Shown here piece by piece: positions 9,532 through 16,878 of a stretch of 64,000 bases of DNA (positions within the stretch are counted from its first letter, which is position 1; each line of letters opens with the position of its first letter). This stretch comes from Devosia sp. 1566 (lineage in GTDB: Bacteria; Pseudomonadota; Alphaproteobacteria; Rhizobiales; Devosiaceae). A program made the translations under genes and the position numbers. A model generated the notes under the pieces. The model did not search any database. It was not told the origin of the DNA and worked only from the letters and a program-made list of their open reading frames with translations. Location of the stretch: NCBI RefSeq assembly GCF_004005995.1, contig NZ_CP034767.1, positions 3,884,501 to 3,948,500 of the forward strand, given 5' to 3'.

Positions 9532-10890
9532 ATGAACGAGATCAACACCAATGAGTTGATCCAAGCCAATGTGCGCACCAGCTCAAGCCCGAGCGATCTG
9601 CGCATCACCGATATCCGCGTCGCCGAAATCGTGGGGGCGCCGTTCATCAGCGCGCTCCTCAAGATCTACACCAATCAGGGCATAGTCGGCTTTGGCGAAG
9701 TGCGCGACGGCGCCAGCGCCACCTATGCGCTGATGCTCAAGAGCCGGCTGCTCGGCGAAAACCCGCTCGATGTGGATCGCCTGTTCCGCCGCATCAAGCA
9801 GTTCGGCGGCCACGGCCGGCAGGGCGGCGGCGTTTCGGCTATTGAGATTGCTCTATGGGACATTGCCGGCAAGGCCTATGGCGTGCCGATCTACCAGATG
9901 CTGGGCGGCAAGTTCCGCGACAAGGTGCGCATGTATTGCGACACCGATGCCAGCGTCGCCAGCGGCACCGAAACCGGCAAGCGGTTGAAGGAACGGATGG
10001 CGCTGGGCTTCACCTTCCTCAAGATGGACCTCGGGCTGATGCAGGTCGTCGATACCCCCGGCTCCGTTGTGGCGCCCGCGGGCTCGCTTGAGGGCTATCG
10101 CATCCATCCGCCCCGCGGCCACGGCAAGACGCTCGAAGACCGCCGCGCCCGCAACGCCGTCTACGACACCCACAATGTGCGCCACCCCTTTACCGGGCTC
10201 AACTTCACCGAGCGCGGGCTCGACCAGCTCGAGCAATATATCCACGAAGTGCGCGAGGTGATCGGCTACGAGATCCCGCTCGCCATCGACCATGTCGGCC
10301 ATATCTCGCTGCAAAGCGGCATCCGGCTCGCTCGCCGCATCGAGAAATACGCCCCGGCCTGGCTCGAGGACGTGATCCCCTGGCAATATACCGAGCAGTA
10401 TCGCGAGCTGCAGCAGGCCACGACCGTGCCGATCTGCACCGGCGAGGACATCTATCTGCGCGAGGGTTTCGAGCCGCTGCTGGGTTCGGGCATTTCGGTG
10501 ATCCACCCCGATCTGCTCACTTCGGGCGGGATTCTCGAAACCAAGAAGATCGGCGACGCCGCCCAGGAACAGGGTATCGCCATGGCCATCCACATGGCCG
10601 AAAGCCCCATTGCCTGCATGGCCGCCGCCCATGTCGCCATCGCCACGGACAACTTCATGGCGCTCGAATACCATTCGGTCGAGGTCGACTGGTGGGACGA
10701 CATCGTCACCGGCCTGCCCAAGCCCCTGGTGCAGAACGGCTTCATCACCGTGCCCGACAAGCCGGGCCTGGGGATCGACGACATCGTCGACGAGGTCATC
10801 GCCGAGCACCTGCAGGACGGCGTCAAGGGCATCTGGCTGCCCACCGACCACTGGAACGACGACTATTCCTGGGACCGGACGTGGAGCTAG
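9532..10890 (+). CDS. Enolase-superfamily protein, paralogue 3 (452 aa, long form)
   Basis: 452-residue member, about 60 longer than its neighbours. The N-terminus adds about 22 residues before the first strand. A barrel insertion around residues 185-235 includes [14 protein letters not shown] and a [10 protein letters not shown] segment. Metal ligands are Asp (LAIDHVGH), Glu/Asp (WLEDVIP) and Glu ([12 protein letters not shown]), and the C-terminal His is in IHMAESP. The first-ligand motif is D-H-V-G-H instead of D-x-H, so substrate contacts differ from the galactonate-dehydratase type. The second strand is FLKMDLG. The ATG at 9532 follows GGGAGGAATTGACCC. It is in series with paralogues 2, 4 and 5; the specific reaction is not assignable. 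Confidence 0.87.
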   Translation: MNEINTNELIQANVRTSSSPSDLRITDIRVAEIVGAPFISALLKIYTNQGIVGFGEVRDGASATYALMLKSRLLGENPLDVDRLFRRIKQFGGHGRQGGGVSAIEIALWDIAGKAYGVPIYQMLGGKFRDKVRMYCDTDASVASGTETGKRLKERMALGFTFLKMDLGLMQVVDTPGSVVAPAGSLEGYRIHPPRGHGKTLEDRRARNAVYDTHNVRHPFTGLNFTERGLDQLEQYIHEVREVIGYEIPLAIDHVGHISLQSGIRLARRIEKYAPAWLEDVIPWQYTEQYRELQQATTVPICTGEDIYLREGFEPLLGSGISVIHPDLLTSGGILETKKIGDAAQEQGIAMAIHMAESPIACMAAAHVAIATDNFMALEYHSVEVDWWDDIVTGLPKPLVQNGFITVPDKPGLGIDDIVDEVIAEHLQDGVKGIWLPTDHWNDDYSWDRTWS

Positions 10891-10923
10891 GCTTTTTCCC
10901 CGACGGGGAAAATAGCCCCGCCT

Positions 10924-11119
10924 CTTCGCGCAGCGAAGATGGCTCAGGCTTCCCGGCCTTTTCGCGCAGCGAAAATGGCGAGCGTCTATTCTGGGCAAAA
11001 CCATCGCCCACCCACTGAACGGCACCTCCCCCTTGATGGGGAGGCTGGGAGGGGGTGCGGGAGCCACGATGTCGGGGCGAACGCCCCTTACCCTTGATCC
11101 CTCCCCGCCCGGGGGAGGG
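10924..11119. repeat. Cluster of intergenic palindromic repeats
   Basis: The 277-bp gap between two dehydratase genes holds four stem-loops. Two tandem copies share TTCGC-GCA-GCGAA followed by AATGGC or GATGGC (10924-10938 and 10959-10975). CCTCCCC/GGGGAGG is at 11025-11044 inside a larger CACC(T)CCCCC...GGGGGTG frame, and CCCTCCCC/GGGGAGGG is at 11099-11119. The CCCTCCCC-type unit recurs at 25720-25891, so this is a dispersed genomic repeat and not a gene-specific signal. It may terminate or stabilise the upstream message; no T-tract is present. Confidence 0.7.
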
Positions 11120-11167
11120 TGTCGACTGAAAGGTCAGCGACACCGCCAACAAGGTTCAGGAGGAACC

Positions 11168-12367
11168 ATGAAAATCACCGATCTGCGCTGCGCCGTTATT
11201 GGCCGGCACCCCATTGTGCGCGTCGTCACCGATGAAGGCCTCTATGGCCTGGGGGAAGTGGAATACACCAAGGCTTATCTCAAACCCTGGGTGCTCCATT
11301 TCCGCGATGCGCTGATCGGGGAAGACCCCACCGATGTCGAGCGCTGCATGCTGAAAATCCGCCAGCGCGGCTCGTTCAAGCCCTATGGCGCCGCCGTTTC
11401 GGCCATCGAGCATGCCCTCTGGGACATCGCGGGCAAGGCTGCCAATGTGCCCGTTTACAAGCTCCTCGGCGGCAAGGTGCGCGACCAGGTCCGCGTCTAT
11501 AACGGCTCCATCCGCCAGAAACGCACCGGCGATCGCCCCGAGGATTATGCGGCCGACGTCAAATGGATGATGGAGCAGCCGCAGAACTTCTTCATGGTCA
11601 AGCAGGGCATCAGTTTTCATTCCAACATGAAAACCGCTGTTCCCGATTTCCATTATGGGGTTACCCAGCCGCGCCTGTTCCACGGCGCCATGGACCAGGG
11701 CCAGATCAGCGAGCACGCTTTCAACCACATGCTCGATTGCGTCATCGCCATGAAGGAAGTGCTGGGTGACAAGGTTTCCCTCGCGCTCGATTGCGGCCCC
11801 GGCTGGTTCCTGCCCGATGCCATCCGCTTTGCCCAGGCGGTCGAGAAATACAATCTGATGTGGCTCGAGGACATGCTGACCGGCGATTACGTGCCCTGGG
11901 TCAATCCCCAGGCCTATCGCGAGCTGACCACCTCGACCTCCACCCCCATCCATACCGGCGAGCAGATTTATCTCCGGCACAATTTCAAGGAACTGATCGA
12001 AACCCAGGCCGTGCGCATCATCGGCCCCGATCCTGCCGATATCGGCGGCATTGCCGAGCTCAAATGGGTGGCCGAGCACGCCTATATGCATTCCATCATG
12101 ATGGCACCGCATGGCACCGCCAATGGCCTTTTGGGCCTCGGCGCCCTCATCAATGTTTGCGCCACGCTGCCGGCCAACTACATCGCCTTTGAATATCCCA
12201 GCGCGTCCGATCCCTGGTGGGAGGACATCGTCATCGGCCTGCCCGACCAGATCGTCACCAATTCCATGGTCGATCTGCTCGAAGCGCCGGGCCTGGGGCT
12301 CGATATCGATCCCGAGGGGGCCCGGCCTTATCTGCTGGAAGATGATTTGGACTTTTTCGCCCCCTGA
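11168..12367 (+). CDS. Enolase-superfamily protein, paralogue 4 (His missing at first metal-ligand motif)
   Basis: 399-residue enolase-superfamily protein. The N-terminal capping domain (about 1-120) includes EVEYTKAYLKPWV. The barrel strand near the usual Lys reads MVKQGISFH. Metal ligands are Asp (ALDCGPGW), Glu/Asp (WLEDML) and Glu (HTGEQIYLRHNF), and His is in MAPHGTANG. The first ligand motif is D-C-G-P where close relatives have D-x-H, so a single His is left as the obvious acid/base. The ATG at 11168 is preceded by AGGAGGAACC; the open frame extends upstream to 11033 only by chance. It is separated from paralogue 3 by a repeat cluster and may be transcribed from its own promoter. Confidence 0.87.
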   Translation: MKITDLRCAVIGRHPIVRVVTDEGLYGLGEVEYTKAYLKPWVLHFRDALIGEDPTDVERCMLKIRQRGSFKPYGAAVSAIEHALWDIAGKAANVPVYKLLGGKVRDQVRVYNGSIRQKRTGDRPEDYAADVKWMMEQPQNFFMVKQGISFHSNMKTAVPDFHYGVTQPRLFHGAMDQGQISEHAFNHMLDCVIAMKEVLGDKVSLALDCGPGWFLPDAIRFAQAVEKYNLMWLEDMLTGDYVPWVNPQAYRELTTSTSTPIHTGEQIYLRHNFKELIETQAVRIIGPDPADIGGIAELKWVAEHAYMHSIMMAPHGTANGLLGLGALINVCATLPANYIAFEYPSASDPWWEDIVIGLPDQIVTNSMVDLLEAPGLGLDIDPEGARPYLLEDDLDFFAP

Positions 12368-12447
12368 GGAGAGGGGCGAGAGAGCAGCTTGCACACAACA
12401 ATCGGGCTGCACCGCAAGGGGCAGCCACGCGCGGGGAGGAGAACCAC

Positions 12448-13614
12448 GTGAAAATCACTTCGGTCACCACAGCGGCCACATCGGGCCATTGCATGCATCT
12501 ATGGGTGCGCATCGAAACCGATGCCGGCATCACCGGCCTCGGCGAATGCGTCCATGGCGGCCACCAGGCCATTGCCATCATCCAGCGCGAACTGGCGGGC
12601 AAGCTCGTCGGTCGCGACCCCTTCGCCATCGACGCCATCTTTGAGGAAATCCGCCGCAGCCTCGTTTTCGAAGGCGGCTTTGCCGGCGCCTTGATCACCG
12701 CGCTCACCGGCGTCGAGATCGCCCTTTGGGACCTCAAGGGCAAAGCCCTGGGCGTGCCGATCTATGAGCTCATGGGCGGCAAGTTCCGCGACCACATTCG
12801 CGTTTACTGCGATTGCGAAGTCTCGCCCGGCATGAACATGGACCAGGTGCAGGCCGAGGTCGATCAGGTGCTCGCAGCCGGTTTCACCGCCCTCAAGGTC
12901 GATCTCGATATCCGCGCCTATGGCCATACCGGCACCGAAACCGACTGGTATGAAAAGGACGGCTTCAACATGACTCCCAACAAATGGGAACATGACCGCA
13001 TGGTGCAGCTGGCCGAAATGGTGGTCAAGGCCGCCGGCAAGGAGGTGGAAGTCGCCTGCGACCTGCATACCCGCCTCGACAAGCACAGCGCCATCCGCCT
13101 CGCCCGCGATCTCGAGCACCTGCAGTTGATGTGGCTCGAAGAGCCCATTCCGCCCGAGAACATCGATGTCATGGCCGAGATCACCCGCAGCACCACGACC
13201 CCGATCTGCGCCGGCGAAAACCTTTATCTGCGCCACGGGTTCAGGAAGCTGCTCGAGCAGCAGGCGGTGGATATCATCATGCCCGATATCCCCAAATGCG
13301 GGGGCCTGTCGGAATGCCGCAAGATCGCCGAGCTGGCCGATCTCTACTCAATCCCGTTTGCGCCCCACAACGTGTCCTCGCCCATCGGCACCATGGCCTC
13401 GGCTCAGGTCTGCGCCACGGTGCCCAATTTCCTCGTTCTCGAGTTCCATTGGTTCCACCGCGATTACTGGTCCACCATCACCGATGGCGGCGAGATCATC
13501 AAGAACGGCAGGATTGCGCTCAGCGATCGGCCGGGCATCGGGCTCGAGCTCAACGAGGAAGTCGCCCGCGCCCACCAATATCCCGGCACGACCTGGTTTG
13601 AGCCGATGCAGTAA
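12448..13614 (+). CDS. Enolase-superfamily sugar-acid dehydratase, paralogue 5
   Basis: 388-residue member closest in motif pattern to galactonate/gluconate-type dehydratases. The capping domain is about 1-120. Metal ligands are Asp (ACDLHTRLD), Glu (WLEEPI) and Glu (CAGENLYLRHGF); His is in APHNVSSPIG. The Lys strand is ALKVDLD. D-x-H is present. It starts at GTG 12448 with GGGGAGGAGAACCAC upstream. Last gene of the plus-strand run; GC-rich hairpins follow (GCCGGCGC/GCGCCGGC at 13686-13706) between it and the convergent small gene at 13731. The reaction is inferred from the active-site pattern; the substrate is unknown. Confidence 0.88.
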   Translation: MKITSVTTAATSGHCMHLWVRIETDAGITGLGECVHGGHQAIAIIQRELAGKLVGRDPFAIDAIFEEIRRSLVFEGGFAGALITALTGVEIALWDLKGKALGVPIYELMGGKFRDHIRVYCDCEVSPGMNMDQVQAEVDQVLAAGFTALKVDLDIRAYGHTGTETDWYEKDGFNMTPNKWEHDRMVQLAEMVVKAAGKEVEVACDLHTRLDKHSAIRLARDLEHLQLMWLEEPIPPENIDVMAEITRSTTTPICAGENLYLRHGFRKLLEQQAVDIIMPDIPKCGGLSECRKIAELADLYSIPFAPHNVSSPIGTMASAQVCATVPNFLVLEFHWFHRDYWSTITDGGEIIKNGRIALSDRPGIGLELNEEVARAHQYPGTTWFEPMQ

Positions 13615-13730
13615 TCCGGCGCCACAGCGCCGGCGCTGCAAGGCACCGGTCGTTACCCCCGCGATCATGAACGGCAAAACCCTGCGCCGGCGCCTCAAGC
13701 GCCGGCCGCGTCATTATCCCCCAGCGGGAC

Positions 13731-14051
13731 TTACGCCGCCTGGGCTTCCAGCAGGTCGAAGGTCGCGACCTTGTTGGCAAAGGCGAATTTTTCAGCGGTG
13801 GAGCTGTCCATCGCCGTCATCGCCTGGTTCAGCAGCGCCTTGAATTCGACCAGCGCCGCGCTCGCATCATCCACCGAAAAGGGCTCGCCTTCGAACCGGG
13901 CGACAAAGCGTGCAGCCACCCGGCCAAGCAGGGCGAGAATGGCGGCATTGTCGCTATCCTGACGGGCCAGTTCGCGCACTTTCTGGTGGAACTCGGTATA
14001 GGTCCGGATCCCCCCGCTTTGTTCTTCAAGCCAGGTATAAAGGTCGTGCAC
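13731..14051 (-). CDS. Small hypothetical protein, 106 aa
   Basis: I do not recognise the family. The product is predicted helical, acidic at the N-terminus (MHDLYTWLEEQSGG), without membrane segments or Cys clusters. The start is GTG at 14051 with AGGAGA eight bases upstream, which supports real translation. It is divergent from the XRE regulator at 14138, so its 5' end lies about 50 bp from the regulator's candidate operator (14103-14120) and the two may share control. It converges with the dehydratase ending at 13614. Confidence 0.6.
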   Translation of the reverse strand: MHDLYTWLEEQSGGIRTYTEFHQKVRELARQDSDNAAILALLGRVAARFVARFEGEPFSVDDASAALVEFKALLNQAMTAMDSSTAEKFAFANKVATFDLLEAQAA

Positions 14052-14102
14052 TCTAGGTCTCCTGTCATAACAGACGCTTGCTGGACGGCGGAAACGGGCG
14101 TG

Positions 14103-14120
14103 TATATCAAAAGTGAGACT
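14103..14120. promoter_or_regulatory. Candidate autoregulatory operator of the XRE regulator
   Basis: The sequence TATATC-AAAAGT-GAGACT matches the TGTCTC-N6-GAGACA operator seen at 15088. The right half and A-rich centre are conserved and the left half is degenerate. It lies 17 bp before the regulator ATG and overlaps a plausible -10 (TGTATA at 14101, with TTGCTG at 14078 as -35, 17-bp spacing). That placement fits negative autoregulation. Confidence 0.55.
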
Positions 14121-14137
14121 TAGCGCAAAGGGAAAGC

Positions 14138-15031
14138 ATGTCCGCCCAATTCGAGGAAATCGGCAAACGACTGCGCGCTCATCGGATCGGCAAGAACCTG
14201 AACGCCGATGATATTGCCGCCCATCTTGGCATCTCTCGCGCTGCCGTTTACCGGCTCGAGAAGGGCGAAATCGTCAAGGTCCAGATCCTGGAATCCATCG
14301 CCCGCTTCCTTGATGTATCCCTGCCTTCGCTCTTGGGCGTTGGCGTCGAATACTACAGTAATGCCCTCTCGTTTTTCGAGCGCATGCGCCAGCTCGAAGA
14401 AAAGTCGCACTATCTCCTCGGCAATTTCTCGCCGGTCTCGTCTCTCTTGCTGTCGCCCGACTACATGGATTATCTTCGCCTGATGCTGGTGGAGGCCATT
14501 TCTGAAACCGAGCGCGACCGCCCCGCCGCTCTACACGCCATCGACAATATTCTCGATCTCCTCAATGAGCGCCGCCGCAGCGCCACAAGGCGCAATGTGC
14601 CCATCGTCTCCATCGTCGGCAGCCAGGATATCGAGCGGTTTTTGCTGTTGGGTCTCGTCGGGAGGCTGGATCTACCGCGTGAAGTCCAGGCCGAGCGCCG
14701 TGCCGCCGCCCGCCTCGAAATCGAGCGGCTATGCACCACGCTCGAGCGCCAGCCGATCGGCACCCAGATCGGCATCATCGATGGCCAGCCGCCCAGCCAG
14801 ACCTTCCAGATCTATGAGCGCGACGCCGATTCCGCGGTCACTCTCTCGCCCTACCGCCTTGGCGATCAACCCAATATTTCCTCGGGCATCGCCATTGTCA
14901 CCACCGCGCCCGAAGCGGTGCACCACTTCCGTGACACGCTCGAAGCGCAATGGGCCGTGGCGAAGAAAGGCCCCGATGGTGCCGCCATCCTGCGCCGCAT
15001 CATCGAGCGCACGGCCGCGACCTTCCCCTGA
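14138..15031 (+). CDS. XRE-family helix-turn-helix regulator of the pyrimidine-acid cluster
   Basis: 297-residue regulator. The N-terminal Cro/C1-type HTH covers about residues 6-62 (EIGKRLRAHRIGKNL...GISRAAVYRLEKGEI). A long C-terminal region follows, without a cupin or S24 peptidase motif I can recognise, probably for effector binding and oligomerisation. It is immediately upstream of the pyrK-pyrD operon. An imperfect 18-bp inverted repeat precedes this gene and recurs before pyrK, the TRAP operon and the 23180 gene, so it is the probable repressor of all of them. An orotate- or dihydroorotate-like inducer is inference. Confidence 0.88.
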   Translation: MSAQFEEIGKRLRAHRIGKNLNADDIAAHLGISRAAVYRLEKGEIVKVQILESIARFLDVSLPSLLGVGVEYYSNALSFFERMRQLEEKSHYLLGNFSPVSSLLLSPDYMDYLRLMLVEAISETERDRPAALHAIDNILDLLNERRRSATRRNVPIVSIVGSQDIERFLLLGLVGRLDLPREVQAERRAAARLEIERLCTTLERQPIGTQIGIIDGQPPSQTFQIYERDADSAVTLSPYRLGDQPNISSGIAIVTTAPEAVHHFRDTLEAQWAVAKKGPDGAAILRRIIERTAATFP

Positions 15032-15061
15032 GCGCGCGGGCGTACCGACCACGCAGGCCCA

Positions 15062-15105
15062 TTGACAACCTGCCCGGGGCTGCGCATTGTCTCAAAAATG
15101 AGACA
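15062..15105 (+). promoter_or_regulatory. pyrK promoter with overlapping operator; possible leaderless start
   Basis: TTGACA (15062-15067), a 17-bp spacer and CATTGT (15085-15090) form a -35/-10 pair. A perfect inverted repeat, TGTCTC-N6-GAGACA (15088-15105), covers the end of the -10 and the expected transcription start. The expected start point falls at or within a base or two of the in-frame ATG at 15098, so the mRNA may be leaderless. Binding of a repressor here would block RNA polymerase. Confidence 0.6.
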
Positions 15106-15943
15106 GGATGAAATCTCCGCCCTCGCCCCCGCCGCTCCTTTTATGCCGCGCATTGCGGATACCTCGGCGCGTGTCCTCAGCAATGACTGGGTTAATGCCG
15201 AATATAAGCTCGTCGTGCTCGATGCCCCTGGTGTCGCCGCCACGGCCGAAGCGGGCCAGTTCTTCAACATCGACTGCCCGGCAATCGGCGAAGACAAGCC
15301 GTTCTTTCGCCGCCCCATGAGCACCTATGCCGCCGACCCCGCGACGGGCCGGGTGGAGTTCCTCTACAAGGTCGCCGGCGCCGGCACCCGTGGCCTCGCC
15401 AGCCTCGCGCCCGACAGCACGCTGCGCATTCTTGGTCCCCTGGGGGTCGGCTTCAGCTTGCCCGAGGGTATCCGCTCCATTGTCGTGGTTGGGCGTGGCG
15501 TCGGGCTTGCAACCCTCGCGCCCCTGGCCGAACTCGCCCGCAGCTGCGGCATCGCCGTTACTGCCCTTGTCAGCGCCCGCGATCCCGCAGCTGTGCTCTC
15601 GGTGGAGCGCTTCCGCTCCGCCGGCGCTGCCGTCGAGATCGTGCTCGACAGCGATGGCACCAGCGAGCTGCCCCATGTCGAGGCCCTGCTGCGGCGCCTC
15701 CATGCCGATGGCCGCGCCGACGCTCTTTACACCTGCGGCTCCAACCGTCTGATGCTGCTGCTCCAGCGCCTCGCCGCTGAACTCGACCTTTACGGCGAAG
15801 TCGCCATGGAACAGCAGATGGCCTGCGGCCTGGGCATGTGCTTTTGCTGCGTGCGCAATTTCACTGTCGATGGGCAAACCGTTTCCAAGCGCGTCTGCTG
15901 GGATGGCCCCGTCTTTCCCCTTGCCGAGGCCACCTCATGGTAG
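15098..15943 (+). CDS. pyrK: Dihydroorotate dehydrogenase electron-transfer subunit, PyrK-like
   Basis: About 281 residues. It has a ferredoxin-reductase-type FAD domain (FFRRPMSTY, then YKVAGAGTRGLASL), an NAD-binding domain (VVVGRGVGLATLAPL) and a C-terminal [2Fe-2S] loop with Cys 243, 248, 251 and 267 (CX4CX2CX15C), close to the CX4CX2CX14C of Gram-positive PyrK. PyrK links class 1B dihydroorotate dehydrogenase to NAD, so the reaction can run toward orotate or, with NADH, toward dihydroorotate. I chose ATG 15098 from the promoter geometry; the frame is open from 15062. It overlaps the pyrD start (ATGGTAG). Class 1B enzymes are less usual in alphaproteobacteria, most of which use quinone-linked PyrD. 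Confidence 0.87.
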   Translation: MRQDEISALAPAAPFMPRIADTSARVLSNDWVNAEYKLVVLDAPGVAATAEAGQFFNIDCPAIGEDKPFFRRPMSTYAADPATGRVEFLYKVAGAGTRGLASLAPDSTLRILGPLGVGFSLPEGIRSIVVVGRGVGLATLAPLAELARSCGIAVTALVSARDPAAVLSVERFRSAGAAVEIVLDSDGTSELPHVEALLRRLHADGRADALYTCGSNRLMLLLQRLAAELDLYGEVAMEQQMACGLGMCFCCVRNFTVDGQTVSKRVCWDGPVFPLAEATSW

Positions 15944-16878
15944 ACCTGCGCACCGATCTCGGGCGAGGCCTGGTCCTCGCCAATCCCGTCATGCCCGCCT
16001 CGGGCACCTTTGCCGAAGGCCTCGCCGACGTCATCGACCTCAACACGCTAGGCGCGCTGGTCACCAAGACCATCACCGCCGAATTGCGCGGCGGCAATGC
16101 TACGCCCCGGGTGGCGGAAGTGGGCAATGGCATGCTCAATTCCATCGGCATCCCGTCCAAGGGGATTGCACATTTCCTCGCCGAAACCCTGCCCTTTTAC
16201 CGCAGCTTTGCGAGCCCGCTGATCGTCTCGGTCTCGGCGCCCACCATTGCCGAATTTGCCCAAGCGGCCGCGCAGCTCAACCAGCCCGGCATTGCCGGCA
16301 TCGAAGCCAATATTTCCTGTCCCAATATCGAGGAAGACGGCAAGGCCTTCGCCATGCGCCCCGCCACCACCGAACAGGCGATTGCCGCCATGCGCGCCGT
16401 CACCGACCTGCCGCTCTGGGCCAAGCTCACCCCCAACACCGGCGACATTGCCGGCGTCGCCCGCGCCGCTGAAGCCGCGGGCGCCGATGCCGTGGTCGTC
16501 GCCAACACCATCCTCGCCATGTCGATCGACATCGATACGATGCGCCCGACCCTCGGCAACATCATGGGCGGCCTGTCCGGCCCCGCCTTCAAGCCCATTG
16601 CCCTGCGCATGACCTATCAATGCGCCCGCGCCGTCCGCATCCCCGTGATCGGCTGCGGCGGCATCAGCAGCGCCCGCGACGCGGTCGAGTTCCTGCTCGC
16701 CGGCGCGCGCGCCGTGCAAATCGGCACCGCCACCTTCACCCGCCCCGGCACCATGCCCGAAGTGATCGCCGGCCTCGCGCAATACTGCGAACGCCATGGC
16801 TTCACGAGCCTCGACCAGCTCATCGGCGCCCTCGACACCGACATGCAGCTCCCCCACCTGATGGAGGCCGCCCAATGA
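15937..16878 (+). CDS. pyrD: Dihydroorotate dehydrogenase catalytic subunit, class 1
   Basis: 313-residue FMN TIM-barrel enzyme that interconverts dihydroorotate and orotate. The FMN-contact Lys 44 is in LVTKTI, the substrate loop NSIG is at 68-71, and the catalytic Cys 128 is in ISCPN, which marks class 1 (class 2 has Ser). The phosphate loop is GCGGISS. Size and pairing with PyrK fit class 1B. The ATG at 15937 overlaps the pyrK stop, and the gene's TGA overlaps the next ATG at 16875, so the three genes are translationally coupled. In this setting with an amidohydrolase and a transporter, the reductive, catabolic direction is possible. Confidence 0.9.
   Translation: MVDLRTDLGRGLVLANPVMPASGTFAEGLADVIDLNTLGALVTKTITAELRGGNATPRVAEVGNGMLNSIGIPSKGIAHFLAETLPFYRSFASPLIVSVSAPTIAEFAQAAAQLNQPGIAGIEANISCPNIEEDGKAFAMRPATTEQAIAAMRAVTDLPLWAKLTPNTGDIAGVARAAEAAGADAVVVANTILAMSIDIDTMRPTLGNIMGGLSGPAFKPIALRMTYQCARAVRIPVIGCGGISSARDAVEFLLAGARAVQIGTATFTRPGTMPEVIAGLAQYCERHGFTSLDQLIGALDTDMQLPHLMEAAQ

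Noticed and set aside
10924..10975. Short CRISPR-like array
   Set aside because: Only two imperfect hairpin units 35 bases apart, no further repeats and no cas genes.
1611..13614. Mandelate racemase function for the five enolase-superfamily genes
   Set aside because: None has the KxK racemase motif on the second barrel strand. Sugar-acid dehydration fits the ligand patterns and the neighbouring aldolase better.
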